A stretch of DNA of 5,127 bases from JBBPYC01 sp038200275 (lineage in GTDB: Bacteria > Pseudomonadota > Gammaproteobacteria > Burkholderiales > Burkholderiaceae_C), in assembly GCA_038200275.1 (NCBI GenBank), contig JBBPYC010000074.1, forward strand, positions 1 to 5,127, given 5' to 3'. How positions within the stretch are numbered: position 1 is the stretch's first letter; the number at the start of each line of letters is the position of its first letter. The position numbers and the translations under genes are program-made. The notes under the pieces were generated by a model. It saw only the letters and a program-made list of their open reading frames with translations. It was not told the origin of the DNA and searched no databases. Shown here one piece after another: positions 1-5,031 of this stretch.

Positions 1-899
1 CCGACATCGGCGCCGGCAGCCGCGGCGCCAGCATGGGGCCCGAGGCGTTGCGTGTGGCCGGCATTGCCGAGCGGCTGGCGGCATTGGGTTTGACCGTGCG
101 CGACGCAGGCAACTTGCGCGGCCCAGAAAACCCCTGGCAGCCCGCGCAGGATGGCCACCGACATCTGCATGAAGTGGCCGCCTGGTGCCAACTGGTTTTT
201 GATGCCACCCGCGCCGAACTGGCACAAGGCGCGCTGCCGGTGCTGCTCGGCGGTGACCACAGCATGGCCGTCGGCTCGATCAGCGCCATTGCCCAGCACT
301 GCCGCACCCATCATCGGAACTTGCGCGTGCTCTGGCTCGACGCGCACGCCGATTTCAACACCGCCGCGCTGACCCCCAGCGGCAATACCCACGGCATGCC
401 GCTCGCGTGCCTGTGCGGCAACGGCCCGCCGGAACTCGTCAACATCGGCGGCCACAGCGCACAGCAGCCCGCATTGGACCCCTGCGAGATCCGCCAACTC
501 GGCATCCGCAGCGTCGATGCCGGTGAGAAAAAACTGGTGCACGCCACCGGCATTGACGTGTACGACATGCGCTTCATCGACGAGGTCGGCATGCGCCAGA
601 CGATGGTGCAGGTGCTGGCCGGCGTGGATGCCAACACGCACCTGCACGTGAGCTTCGACGTCGATTTTCTGGATGCCGACATTGCTCCTGGCGTGGGCAC
701 CACGGTGCGCGGCGGCCCGACGTATCGTGAAGCGCAACTCTGCATGGAAATGATCGCTGACAGTGGCTGCCTGGGTTCCCTCGACATCATGGAACTCAAC
801 CCCGCGCTCGACGTGCGCAACCGCACGGCCGAGATTGCGGTGGAACTGGTGGAGAGCCTGTTCGGGAAGACTACGTTAATGCGGCAAAGCAGGATTTGA
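1..899 (+). CDS. rocF: Arginase (ureohydrolase family), 5' end outside window
   Basis: Arginase hydrolyses L-arginine to L-ornithine and urea in the cytoplasm using a binuclear manganese centre. The reading frame is open from base 3, and the residues before the first in-window ATG (33) read DIGAGSRGASM, the usual arginase N-terminal motif. The true start therefore lies a few codons upstream of the window and the ATG at 33 is internal. Counting from that Met, the metal-binding signatures are GGDHS (73-77), DAHADFN (103-109) and SFDVDFLD (207-214), with HGMP (120-123), the APGVGT loop (218-223) and ELNPALD (254-260). All expected metal-ligand His and Asp residues are present, so the enzyme should be active. 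About 288 residues from Met33 plus a short N-terminus matches the family's usual length of about 300. No partner gene for arginine use follows. Agmatinase or formiminoglutamase are less likely, because the N-terminal and ELNPALD patterns are arginase-type. Confidence 0.93.
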   Translation, partial: DIGAGSRGASMGPEALRVAGIAERLAALGLTVRDAGNLRGPENPWQPAQDGHRHLHEVAAWCQLVFDATRAELAQGALPVLLGGDHSMAVGSISAIAQHCRTHHRNLRVLWLDAHADFNTAALTPSGNTHGMPLACLCGNGPPELVNIGGHSAQQPALDPCEIRQLGIRSVDAGEKKLVHATGIDVYDMRFIDEVGMRQTMVQVLAGVDANTHLHVSFDVDFLDADIAPGVGTTVRGGPTYREAQLCMEMIADSGCLGSLDIMELNPALDVRNRTAEIAVELVESLFGKTTLMRQSRI

Positions 900-1139
900 G
901 GTGGCCCGGGCAACAGGGCAGCCGACTTTGAAACCGGCAGCCGCAATAGAGCAAAGCGCACCGACCCAGTAAAAAAGTCCCGGCCGGTTGGTCTCCTGCG
1001 GCGCCACCCTGGCCGAGAAACGGCATCCGCCCCGCTTCCGGAAATGACCTCGGCAACCGCGGCAGGACCCGACCTCGGGAACATCCCTTGCAGTCGGTGA
1101 GTCCACCCCACACAACGCCAATGTAGGAGAGTCAGACCA

Positions 1140-1622
1140 ATGAACCCGCAACCAGCCACGCTCCGCCGCACGAACGCCAGACGAACCGCCGTCTTCGGAC
1201 TGACCGGGCTGCTCGTGCTGTCGCTGTCAACGCCGCTGCAGGCGCAGAGCCACAAGAAGTCCGTCGGCGGCTACACCCTGCGCAGCAGCGTGGCACCCAC
1301 CACCGCCGTCGCCGAAAGCGCCCTGGCGAACTACGGGATCGAACCGGCGCCCCGTCGTGCGTTGCTGGACGTCGTCGTGCTGAAGAACAAAAAACAGGGC
1401 GTGGGCCCCACGGTGCTCGCCGACGTCGAAGCGCATGTGCGCACATTGGCCGGAATGAAGCGCACGATCGACCTGCGCAGCGCCAGCGCCAATGGCCGCA
1501 CGTCCTATGTCGGCGTGTTCGAGCACGCGGACGGCGAGGTACTGGACTTCAAGATCGTCGCGGTGCCGGAAGGCACCGACAAGAAGATCGTGCTGCGCTA
1601 CCAGGACAAAATGCGGCCCTGA
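1140..1622 (+). CDS. DUF4426-like exported protein
   Basis: This is a 160-residue protein of unknown function, probably periplasmic. Residues 1-35 look like a Sec signal peptide: an Arg-rich n-region (RRTNARR), a hydrophobic core (FGLTGLLVLSLS) and a likely cleavage site after LQA (33-35). The mature part begins with GGYTL (43-47) and contains YGIEPAPRRALLDVVVL (65-81), which resembles the DUF4426 pattern of a GGY start followed by a YGI-x-R-S-x-N-R-x-L-x-N-x-x-V block. It ends in a beta-rich tail with an acidic and lysine-rich C-terminus. The start is set by AGGAGA at 1125-1130, nine bases before the ATG. A SYLF-domain gene follows after 112 bp on the same strand and may be co-transcribed. 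The family assignment is from pattern memory, and no biochemical role is established for it. Confidence 0.72.
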   Translation: MNPQPATLRRTNARRTAVFGLTGLLVLSLSTPLQAQSHKKSVGGYTLRSSVAPTTAVAESALANYGIEPAPRRALLDVVVLKNKKQGVGPTVLADVEAHVRTLAGMKRTIDLRSASANGRTSYVGVFEHADGEVLDFKIVAVPEGTDKKIVLRYQDKMRP

Positions 1623-1628
1623 ACGAAA

Positions 1629-1671
1629 ATGCGTCTGCCCTTCGGGCGCGCCGCGACCGGCGCCGACGCAT
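1629..1671 (+). repeat. Intergenic stem-loop 1 (ATGCGTC / GACGCAT)
   Basis: A perfect 7-bp inverted repeat pairs 1629-1635 with 1665-1671. The 29-base interior itself holds a GCCC-TTC-GGGC hairpin at 1637-1647. It starts seven bases after the stop of the DUF4426-like gene. No T-run follows, so it is not a standard intrinsic terminator; it could be an mRNA-stabilising or processing structure. Confidence 0.4.
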
Positions 1672-1699
1672 CGATCTCACGCGGCCCGCCGATCGATGC
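1668..1699 (+). repeat. Intergenic stem-loop 2 (GCATCGATC / GATCGATGC)
   Basis: A perfect 9-bp inverted repeat pairs 1668-1676 with 1691-1699 around a 14-base GC-rich loop. It shares bases 1668-1671 with the right arm of stem-loop 1, so the two cannot form together. It lies 36 bp before the start codon of the SYLF gene and leaves that gene's ribosome binding site free. There is no T-run. Confidence 0.45.
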
Positions 1700-1734
1700 C
1701 GTCACCCACCGAGACCGTACTGGAAGGAATTTTC

Positions 1735-2478
1735 ATGAACTTGGCCCAAACCCATCGTCAGCCTCTGATCGGTGCACTGATCGCCTGCGCATCCGTGGCA
1801 GCCAGCGCTCAGGTGCCGCCGGCCGCGGGGAACGCAGCGCCGGGGGCGGCTCAGGCCGCGATCCGAGCACCTTCGAGCGCAGAGTCCGCGGAAAGCGCCT
1901 TGAAAGCGCGGTATCTGGTCACCGAAGCGGTCCAGGTCATCGGCAGGCTCAAGCAGCAAGCGCGCACGGCCGAGTTGCTGCAGCAGGCCAAGGGCATCTT
2001 CATCGTGCCCGGGTATGGCCGCGTTTCGATGGTGTCGCAGGGCGGCCCGGGTGTGCTGACGACCCGCGCCGATGGCGGCGCCTGGAGCAACCCGGTTTTC
2101 TACACGCTGGCCGGTATCAGCGTCGGCTCCAAAACCGGGCGCGCCGACGGGCCGGTGGTGTGGTTCCTGATGACGCAGAACGCAGTCGAGACATTCCGGA
2201 CGAACAGTGATTTCTCGCTCGAACGCGAAGCCGGTTTGACGGTTGCGAACATCGCACGCCGGGCCAGCGTGGACGACAAATCGGTCCGGGACGTCATCAC
2301 ATGGTCGAGTGCCGAAGGTGCTTTTGCAGGCGCTTCGGCCGGTGTGACCGACGTGAAGCTCGACCGTGACGCCACCAGCGCCTATTACGGCCTGCCGGCC
2401 GTGGTGCCTGCGCAGGTGCTGGATGGGGCGGTGGTCAATCCCTATTCGAATGTTTTGGGGACGGTGTTGAGTCGGTGA
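1735..2478 (+). CDS. Exported SYLF-domain (Ysc84-like) lipid-binding protein
   Basis: This is a 247-residue secreted or periplasmic protein of the SYLF/Ysc84 family (formerly DUF500), whose members bind phosphoinositides in eukaryotes; the bacterial role is poorly known. The first 25 residues form a signal peptide (LIGALIACASVAASA, then Q). Next is an Ala/Pro-rich linker (27-55), then the SYLF domain from about 58 to 220. Within it are AKGIFIVPGYGR (85-96), the GGAWSNPVFYTLAG-type block (114-127) leading to SVGSKTG, VVWFLMTQNAVETF (141-154), and the closing EGAFAGASAGV and SAYYG (215-219) motifs typical of the family. The start is the ATG with AAGGA at 1724-1728, six bases upstream. The same frame stays open further upstream, but that stretch overlaps the preceding gene and lacks a signal peptide at its head. 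It ends in a short tail after the domain. No terminator is visible. Confidence 0.88.
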   Translation: MNLAQTHRQPLIGALIACASVAASAQVPPAAGNAAPGAAQAAIRAPSSAESAESALKARYLVTEAVQVIGRLKQQARTAELLQQAKGIFIVPGYGRVSMVSQGGPGVLTTRADGGAWSNPVFYTLAGISVGSKTGRADGPVVWFLMTQNAVETFRTNSDFSLEREAGLTVANIARRASVDDKSVRDVITWSSAEGAFAGASAGVTDVKLDRDATSAYYGLPAVVPAQVLDGAVVNPYSNVLGTVLSR

Positions 2479-2780
2479 GGGATGCCGGCCGAGCGTGCGA
2501 ACACACGTCGACCGGTTGCACGAACTGCGGCATCGTGCATCTGCCAAGTTGAGTGATCGGGTGTGAAACCCAATGCGCCTATCAGACGCACGTCGGTGCG
2601 CACAAACCGGCGGAATGTGCTTGCCGTGTTTGTCGGCCATGCCTGAGCATGGGACTGCCTTGGCCCCCCCTCACGGGCGCGAGACAAGATGAGCAGCTCA
2701 ATCCTGCAGGTGGATGCTGCGACTCTTTGCTCATCTTGATGGTTGCGTTGTAGTCGGCGCAAGGCCAGCCTTCAGATGCT
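2479..2780. other. Non-coding junction between chromosomal genes and TA block
   Basis: About 300 bp separate the converging SYLF gene and the minus-strand antitoxin. Short open frames occur on both strands, but none has a recognisable protein or a good ribosome binding site. The stretch holds one long imperfect inverted repeat (2685-2738) and a weak 7-bp repeat pair (GATGCCG at 2481 and CGGCATC at 2528). No tRNA end, insertion-sequence end or obvious att duplication was found. Confidence 0.5.
2685..2738. repeat. Inverted repeat CAAGATGAGCA / TGCTCATCTTG with inner hairpin
   Basis: A perfect 11-bp inverted repeat (2685-2695 and 2728-2738) encloses 32 bases. Bases 2693-2720 can alternatively fold as GCAGC-TCA-ATCC, loop, GGAT-GCTGC stacked on CAAGATGA/TCATCTTG, giving a long bulged stem. 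It lies 43 bp beyond the stop of the minus-strand antitoxin, where a transcript end would be expected. Neither side has a clear T-run, so a Rho-independent terminator is not well supported. Confidence 0.5.
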
Positions 2781-3098
2781 TCAAGCAACGACCGCAAGAC
2801 CTTTCTTCTGCACCAAGTGCAGGAGCTTCAAGGCGGTGCCAGTCGGGCGTTTCTGGCCAATTTCCCATTTCTGGACGGTAGAGACACTTGTGTTCAAGAA
2901 AGCGGCAAACACCGCTTGGCTGACCTGCGTGCCTTCGCGAATGCGCTTAATCTCAAGCGGCTCGAGCGGTTCCACCGGCGGCAGGCAGAGACGGTCGAAC
3001 TCTCGTAACGTCATCTGGTCCATGACGCCGGCTGCGTGCAGCCCACTCGCTGTCTCGTGGACGGCTTCAAGAATTGCTGACTTTGTCTTGCGGATCAC
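2781..3098 (-). CDS. HigA/NadS-like helix-turn-helix antitoxin
   Basis: This 105-residue protein is the likely antitoxin and autorepressor of the toxin gene just before it. The N-terminal half (TKSAILEAVHETASGL, 5-20) is helical and precedes a linker rich in Pro and Glu (40-49). The C-terminal half is an XRE-type helix-turn-helix: REGTQVSQAVFAAFLNT, then the recognition helix SVSTVQKWEIGQKRPTG (54-87). It starts at GTG 3098-3096, which overlaps the toxin stop as GTGA, with AAGG at 3109-3106 inside the toxin gene as a ribosome binding site; this suggests translational coupling. The toxin-first order and the small helix-turn-helix partner with its DNA-binding domain at the C-terminus are typical of RelE/NadS-type modules. 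A frameshifted paralogue lies at 4416-4737, with 76 of 91 aligned residues identical by eye. Antitoxin activity is inferred from context. Confidence 0.85.
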   Translation of the reverse strand: MIRKTKSAILEAVHETASGLHAAGVMDQMTLREFDRLCLPPVEPLEPLEIKRIREGTQVSQAVFAAFLNTSVSTVQKWEIGQKRPTGTALKLLHLVQKKGLAVVA

Positions 3099-3463
3099 AC
3101 ATTCACCTTGATCAGTTCGCCGGCTGCTTCGGCCTTGGTCATGGCCTCAGAAGGAAGTCCGAGTAGATGCTCAGCCAATCGCTTGAGGGCCACCTGCTCG
3201 TCTTTGTCAATGTTGGCGCGGTCGTTCTTTGAGAATCCGAACACAAATACCCAGCGGTCGCCGCGGTTGGTGACGACCAGCGTACGAAAACCACCGCTTT
3301 TGCCCTGTCCCGCCCTGGCGATGCGCTTCTTTAGCAAGCTGCTGCCGAGATCGGCTTCAAAAAGACCGGCAGCCATCTCTTCAACTGCAGCACACAACGC
3401 CTGATCGCTCAATCCCTCTGTGCTCGCCCAGCGGTGGAACCACTTGTTCTTGTAGATTGGCAT
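3095..3463 (-). CDS. RelE-type toxin (COG4737-like) of type II TA module
   Basis: This 122-residue basic protein is a putative mRNA-cleaving toxin of the RelE/HigB superfamily (the COG4737/PF06296 type). Seen in the sequence: WFHRWASTEGLSDQALCAAV (8-27) at the N-terminus, the conserved block LLKKRIARAGQGKSGGFRT (43-61), a core strand RWVFVFGFSKNDRANI (70-85), and the helical tail LKRLAEHLLGL (93-103) followed by ELIKV. These blocks are characteristic of the family. It begins at ATG 3463-3461, with only a weak purine stretch upstream, and its stop overlaps the GTG start of the antitoxin. A perfect palindrome 14 bases upstream of the start codon probably serves as the operator. The last 28 residues have a decayed second copy at 4337-4422. 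Confidence 0.85.
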   Translation of the reverse strand: MPIYKNKWFHRWASTEGLSDQALCAAVEEMAAGLFEADLGSSLLKKRIARAGQGKSGGFRTLVVTNRGDRWVFVFGFSKNDRANIDKDEQVALKRLAEHLLGLPSEAMTKAEAAGELIKVNV

Positions 3464-3476
3464 CGATAACTCATTC

Positions 3477-3495
3477 TATAGCACTCGGTGCTATA
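3477..3495 (-). promoter_or_regulatory. Palindromic operator upstream of RelE-type toxin
   Basis: TATAGCAC and GTGCTATA form a perfect 8-bp inverted repeat with a 3-base centre, ending 14 bases from the toxin start codon. On the minus strand the near end of the palindrome overlaps TAGAAT, a 5/6 match to the -10 consensus. A run of seven T lies at the far edge, with no convincing -35. The position and symmetry suit a site bound by the helix-turn-helix antitoxin to repress its own operon. Binding is inferred. Confidence 0.6.
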
Positions 3496-3606
3496 AAAAA
3501 ACGGCTTGAAGACTCATCATCCTGGTAAATCGATTGTCCAAGGGGCTTGCCGAGATCGCGGCCCGGCACGGGCTCCCCCCAACGCTAGGACGCGCGCGAC
3601 CACTCA

Positions 3607-3635
3607 TTGATTTGGACAGCGGTATGATTTATATT
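3607..3635 (+). promoter_or_regulatory. Sigma-70-type promoter of HigB-like module
   Basis: TTGATT (3607-3612, -35) and TATATT (3630-3635, -10) are separated by 17 bp, which is ideal spacing. The 5'-leader to the ATG at 3659 would be under 20 bases. TATGAT at 3623-3628 is another possible -10 but has no matching -35. This is an AT-rich island in GC-rich surroundings. Confidence 0.55.
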
Positions 3636-3649
3636 CCGTGTATGGAATA
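3632..3649 (+). promoter_or_regulatory. Candidate operator TATTCC-N6-GGAATA
   Basis: A perfect 6-bp inverted repeat (3632-3637 and 3644-3649) with a 6-base spacer overlaps the proposed -10 and the likely transcription start. It ends nine bases before the toxin ATG. The location is typical of the autorepression site of a TA operon, with the downstream XRE antitoxin as the likely ligand. Its sequence differs from the palindrome of the neighbouring module, so cross-regulation is not expected. Confidence 0.5.
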
Positions 3650-3658
3650 CTAGCGCCG

Positions 3659-4021
3659 ATGAGCTGGGACGTTGAGAACACCGATGAGTTTGGAGGCTGG
3701 TTCGTTGATCTGAGCGAGACCGATCAGGATGCGATCGACTTCACCGTCGATCTGCTGATGGTGCAGGGGCCGAACCTACGCTTTCCGCATTCGTCCGGGA
3801 TCAACAAGTCGCGGCACTCGCACCTGCGCGAGCTGCGGATTCAAAGCGAGGGAAGGCCGCTGCGTATCTTCTACGCCTTCGATCCGAGACGATCGGCGAT
3901 CCTGCTGATCGGCGGCGACAAGACCGGGGACGACCGTTTCTACGAACGGATGATCCCGCTCGCGGACGATCTCTACGACGTGCATCTGACGGAATTGAAG
4001 CAGGAAGGATTATCGAGATGA
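3659..4021 (+). CDS. HigB-like toxin (phage Gp49-like family)
   Basis: This 120-residue protein is a putative ribosome-dependent mRNA endonuclease toxin of the RelE/ParE superfamily, Gp49/HigB branch. Motifs seen: WDVENTDEFGGWF (3-15) at the N-terminus, the LLMVQGPNLRFPHSSGI block (32-48), SRHSHLRELRIQ (51-62), RPLRIFYAFDPRRSAILL (66-83), GGDKTGDDRFYERMIPLAD (85-103), and the terminal LYDVHLTEL (105-113). This motif order is diagnostic for the family, and the length is normal. An in-frame GTG at 3638 would add seven residues, but it lies inside the candidate operator. The ATG at 3659 gives the family's normal start (M-x-W-x-V) and is preferred, although no strong ribosome binding site precedes it. 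The gene overlaps the antitoxin by ATGA. It transcribes away from the RelE-type module, 195 bp from that toxin's start. Confidence 0.88.
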   Translation: MSWDVENTDEFGGWFVDLSETDQDAIDFTVDLLMVQGPNLRFPHSSGINKSRHSHLRELRIQSEGRPLRIFYAFDPRRSAILLIGGDKTGDDRFYERMIPLADDLYDVHLTELKQEGLSR

Positions 4022-4338
4022 GCGGACATCGCCCGTTTGCCGACCTCAAGAAAGACTGGAGCCCCGAACGCCTCGCGCGCAGCGAGGCTCGCAAGGCGAA
4101 GCTGAACGCGGAAATGGTCAGCCTCGAACAACTGCGCGAAGGGCTGGGTATCAGCCAGGAGGAACTGGCAAGCGTGATGGAGGTGCAACAGCCCGCCATC
4201 TCGAAGCTCGTCCGCCGCCCTGACATGAAGGTCAGCACCTTGCGCGACCTGATCGCGGCGATGGGCGGCGAGCTGCACATCACCGCGACGTTCTCCGATC
4301 GGTCGGTCGAGATTGGCAATTTCACGGCCGCTTCCTGA
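4018..4338 (+). CDS. XRE-family antitoxin, partner of HigB-like toxin
   Basis: This 106-residue protein is the likely antitoxin and repressor paired with the upstream toxin. An N-terminal charged helix (WSPERLARSEARKAKLNAEM, 14-33) is followed by an XRE helix-turn-helix: LEQLREGLGISQEELASVM (36-54), then VQQPAISKLVRRPDM (56-70). The C-terminal STLRDLIAAMGGELHITATF (73-92) is the usual ending of this antitoxin family. The start codon overlaps the toxin stop as ATGA, with AGGAAGGA at 4002-4009 inside the toxin gene, so the pair is probably translationally coupled. The frame is intact to its TGA. Directly at that stop, homology to a different TA module begins (4337 onward), which marks a junction. 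It differs in sequence and architecture from the antitoxin at 2781-3098. Confidence 0.88.
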   Translation: MSGHRPFADLKKDWSPERLARSEARKAKLNAEMVSLEQLREGLGISQEELASVMEVQQPAISKLVRRPDMKVSTLRDLIAAMGGELHITATFSDRSVEIGNFTAAS

Positions 4339-4422
4339 ATTGGCCATACCTCTGCTTGGCCTAACCCCAAGGCCATGAGCACGGCTGCAACAGCCGGCAA
4401 ATTGATCGAGGTGCAATGCGAC
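4337..4422 (+). pseudogene. Remnant of RelE-type toxin, last quarter only
   Basis: Translated by eye, this stretch reads ELAIPLLGLTP, then after a one-base loss KAMSTAATAGKLIEV. It aligns with residues 95-120 of the intact RelE-type toxin on the other strand (RLAEHLLGLPSEAMTKAEAAGELIKV). The missing base falls at about 4369-4371. The equivalent of the intact toxin's stop codon (4420-4422) reads GAC, so the stop is lost too. The first three-quarters of the gene is absent, and the homology begins at the stop codon of the XRE antitoxin gene. The remnant is too short to be functional. Confidence 0.75.
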
Positions 4423-4737
4423 GCGAAAGGACAAAGTCGGCGATTCTTGAAGCCGTTCACGAGACGGCGAGGGGACTGCACGTCGCCGGTGTGATCGGTC
4501 GGGTCACCCTACGCGAATTCCGATCGCCTGTGCCTGCCGCCCGTTGAGCCACTGCAGCCGCGCGAGGCCAGGCGCATTTGCGAAGGCACGCATGTCAGTC
4601 AAGCCGTGTTCGCCGCGTTGCTGAACACAAACCTTTCGACGGTCCAAAAATGGGAGATTGGTCAGAAGCGTCCGACCGGAACGGCACTGAAGCTGCTGCA
4701 CTTGAAGCAGCTTCAGGGGCTGGAGGTGGGCGAGTAG
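4416..4737 (+). pseudogene. Frameshifted HigA/NadS-like antitoxin, paralogue of 2781-3098
   Basis: From ATG 4416 the frame reads MRRERTKSAILEAVHETARG and continues to LREF, then hits an early TGA. Skipping one C at 4520-4521 restores a frame that runs DRLCLPPVEPL, through the helix-turn-helix (HVSQAVFAALLNTNLSTVQK, then WEIGQKRPTG), to a TAG at 4735-4737. The repaired protein would be 106 residues, against 105 for the intact minus-strand copy. Fifteen of 91 aligned residues differ, and the last ten or so diverge. The GTG start of the intact copy corresponds to CGA here, and the in-frame ATG one codon earlier lacks the coupled overlap. Both halves keep the family motifs, so decay appears recent. 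A sequencing error could explain the extra C alone, but not the truncated toxin gene before it. Confidence 0.85.
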
Positions 4738-4986
4738 TTGATGAAATTGATGGATTGCACCAGCCCTCTTAACTGGAACTGCCCGTCTGCCGAGACGTGA
4801 CGATGGCTCGGCAGAACAGCCAGGCGTCCGGCATCACACAAAACTGGGCCGACATGATCGCGGCAGGGCAGCTACCGCAGTTCCTCAGATCAGCGACCAG
4901 TCATCTCCAGGCATCTGACAACCCGCACGCTTGGGCAACTCGGAGAGCACTGCATTCAGTAGGAATGACGCTTGCTTCATAACACT
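4738..4986. other. Unassigned stretch between TA remnant and IS66 end
   Basis: About 250 bp contain no recognisable gene. A 61-codon frame begins at about 4797, but it has no ribosome binding site or familiar motif. The homology to the intact TA copy stops with the antitoxin and does not continue here. The stretch holds one stem-loop (4786-4815) and, at its right edge, the sequence flanking the IS66 terminus. Confidence 0.45.
4786..4815. repeat. Stem-loop TCTGCCGAG / CTCGGCAGA
   Basis: A perfect 9-bp inverted repeat pairs 4786-4794 with 4807-4815 around a 12-base loop. It lies 48 bp after the stop of the broken antitoxin, where it could end or stabilise a transcript. No T-run follows on either strand, so terminator function is uncertain. 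Confidence 0.45.
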
Positions 4987-4988
4987 GT

Positions 4989-5025
4989 AAGCACGCGGCG
5001 ATCCCATCTTGACGACGGCGTGCTT
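4989..5025. repeat. Subterminal inverted repeat inside IS66 end
   Basis: AAGCACGC (4989-4996) and GCGTGCTT (5018-5025) are perfect reverse complements, 21 bases apart, lying within the terminus of the insertion sequence and ahead of the transposase stop. It may be part of the transposase recognition region or a terminator-like stem for the transposase transcript. The function is inferred from position only. Confidence 0.4.
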
Positions 5026-5031
5026 GTTCGA

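Noticed and set aside
900..1139. Promoter or terminator in the gap after the arginase gene
   Set aside because: TTGCAG at 1088 has no acceptable -10 at the right distance, and no stem followed by a T-run was found. Only the ribosome binding site of the next gene is clear.
311..1255. Long minus-strand open frame of about 314 codons opposite the arginase gene
   Set aside because: It is a shadow of the GC-rich arginase codons. Its translation is Ser/Arg/Pro-rich with no domain, and it runs across a non-coding gap.
1492..1734. Upstream in-frame extension of the SYLF gene to 1492
   Set aside because: It overlaps the DUF4426-like gene out of frame, and the well-spaced ribosome binding site and signal peptide both point to the ATG at 1735.
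1702..2640. Minus-strand open frame of about 312 codons opposite the SYLF gene
   Set aside because: It is a shadow frame with a composition typical of antisense GC-rich coding DNA (many His, Arg and Cys) and no recognisable motif.
4361..4367. CTAACC and adjacent GGCC/CCAAG symmetry at 4355-4374 as an integron attC-like site or terminator
   Set aside because: The symmetry is only about 5 bp, no partner core site or integrase is present, and the bases are explained by toxin-gene homology.
3801..4481. Minus-strand open frames opposite the HigB-like/XRE module
   Set aside because: They are shadows of two well-supported plus-strand genes and contain no family motifs.
4416..4737. Programmed ribosomal frameshift in the second antitoxin copy
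   Set aside because: No slippery heptamer or stimulatory structure was seen at 4518-4524, the intact paralogue needs no shift, and the linked toxin gene is also truncated. Simple decay is the better explanation.
4797..4982. 61-codon plus-strand open frame
   Set aside because: It has no ribosome binding site, no recognisable motif and an odd composition, and it lies in a stretch of remnants beside an insertion-sequence end.
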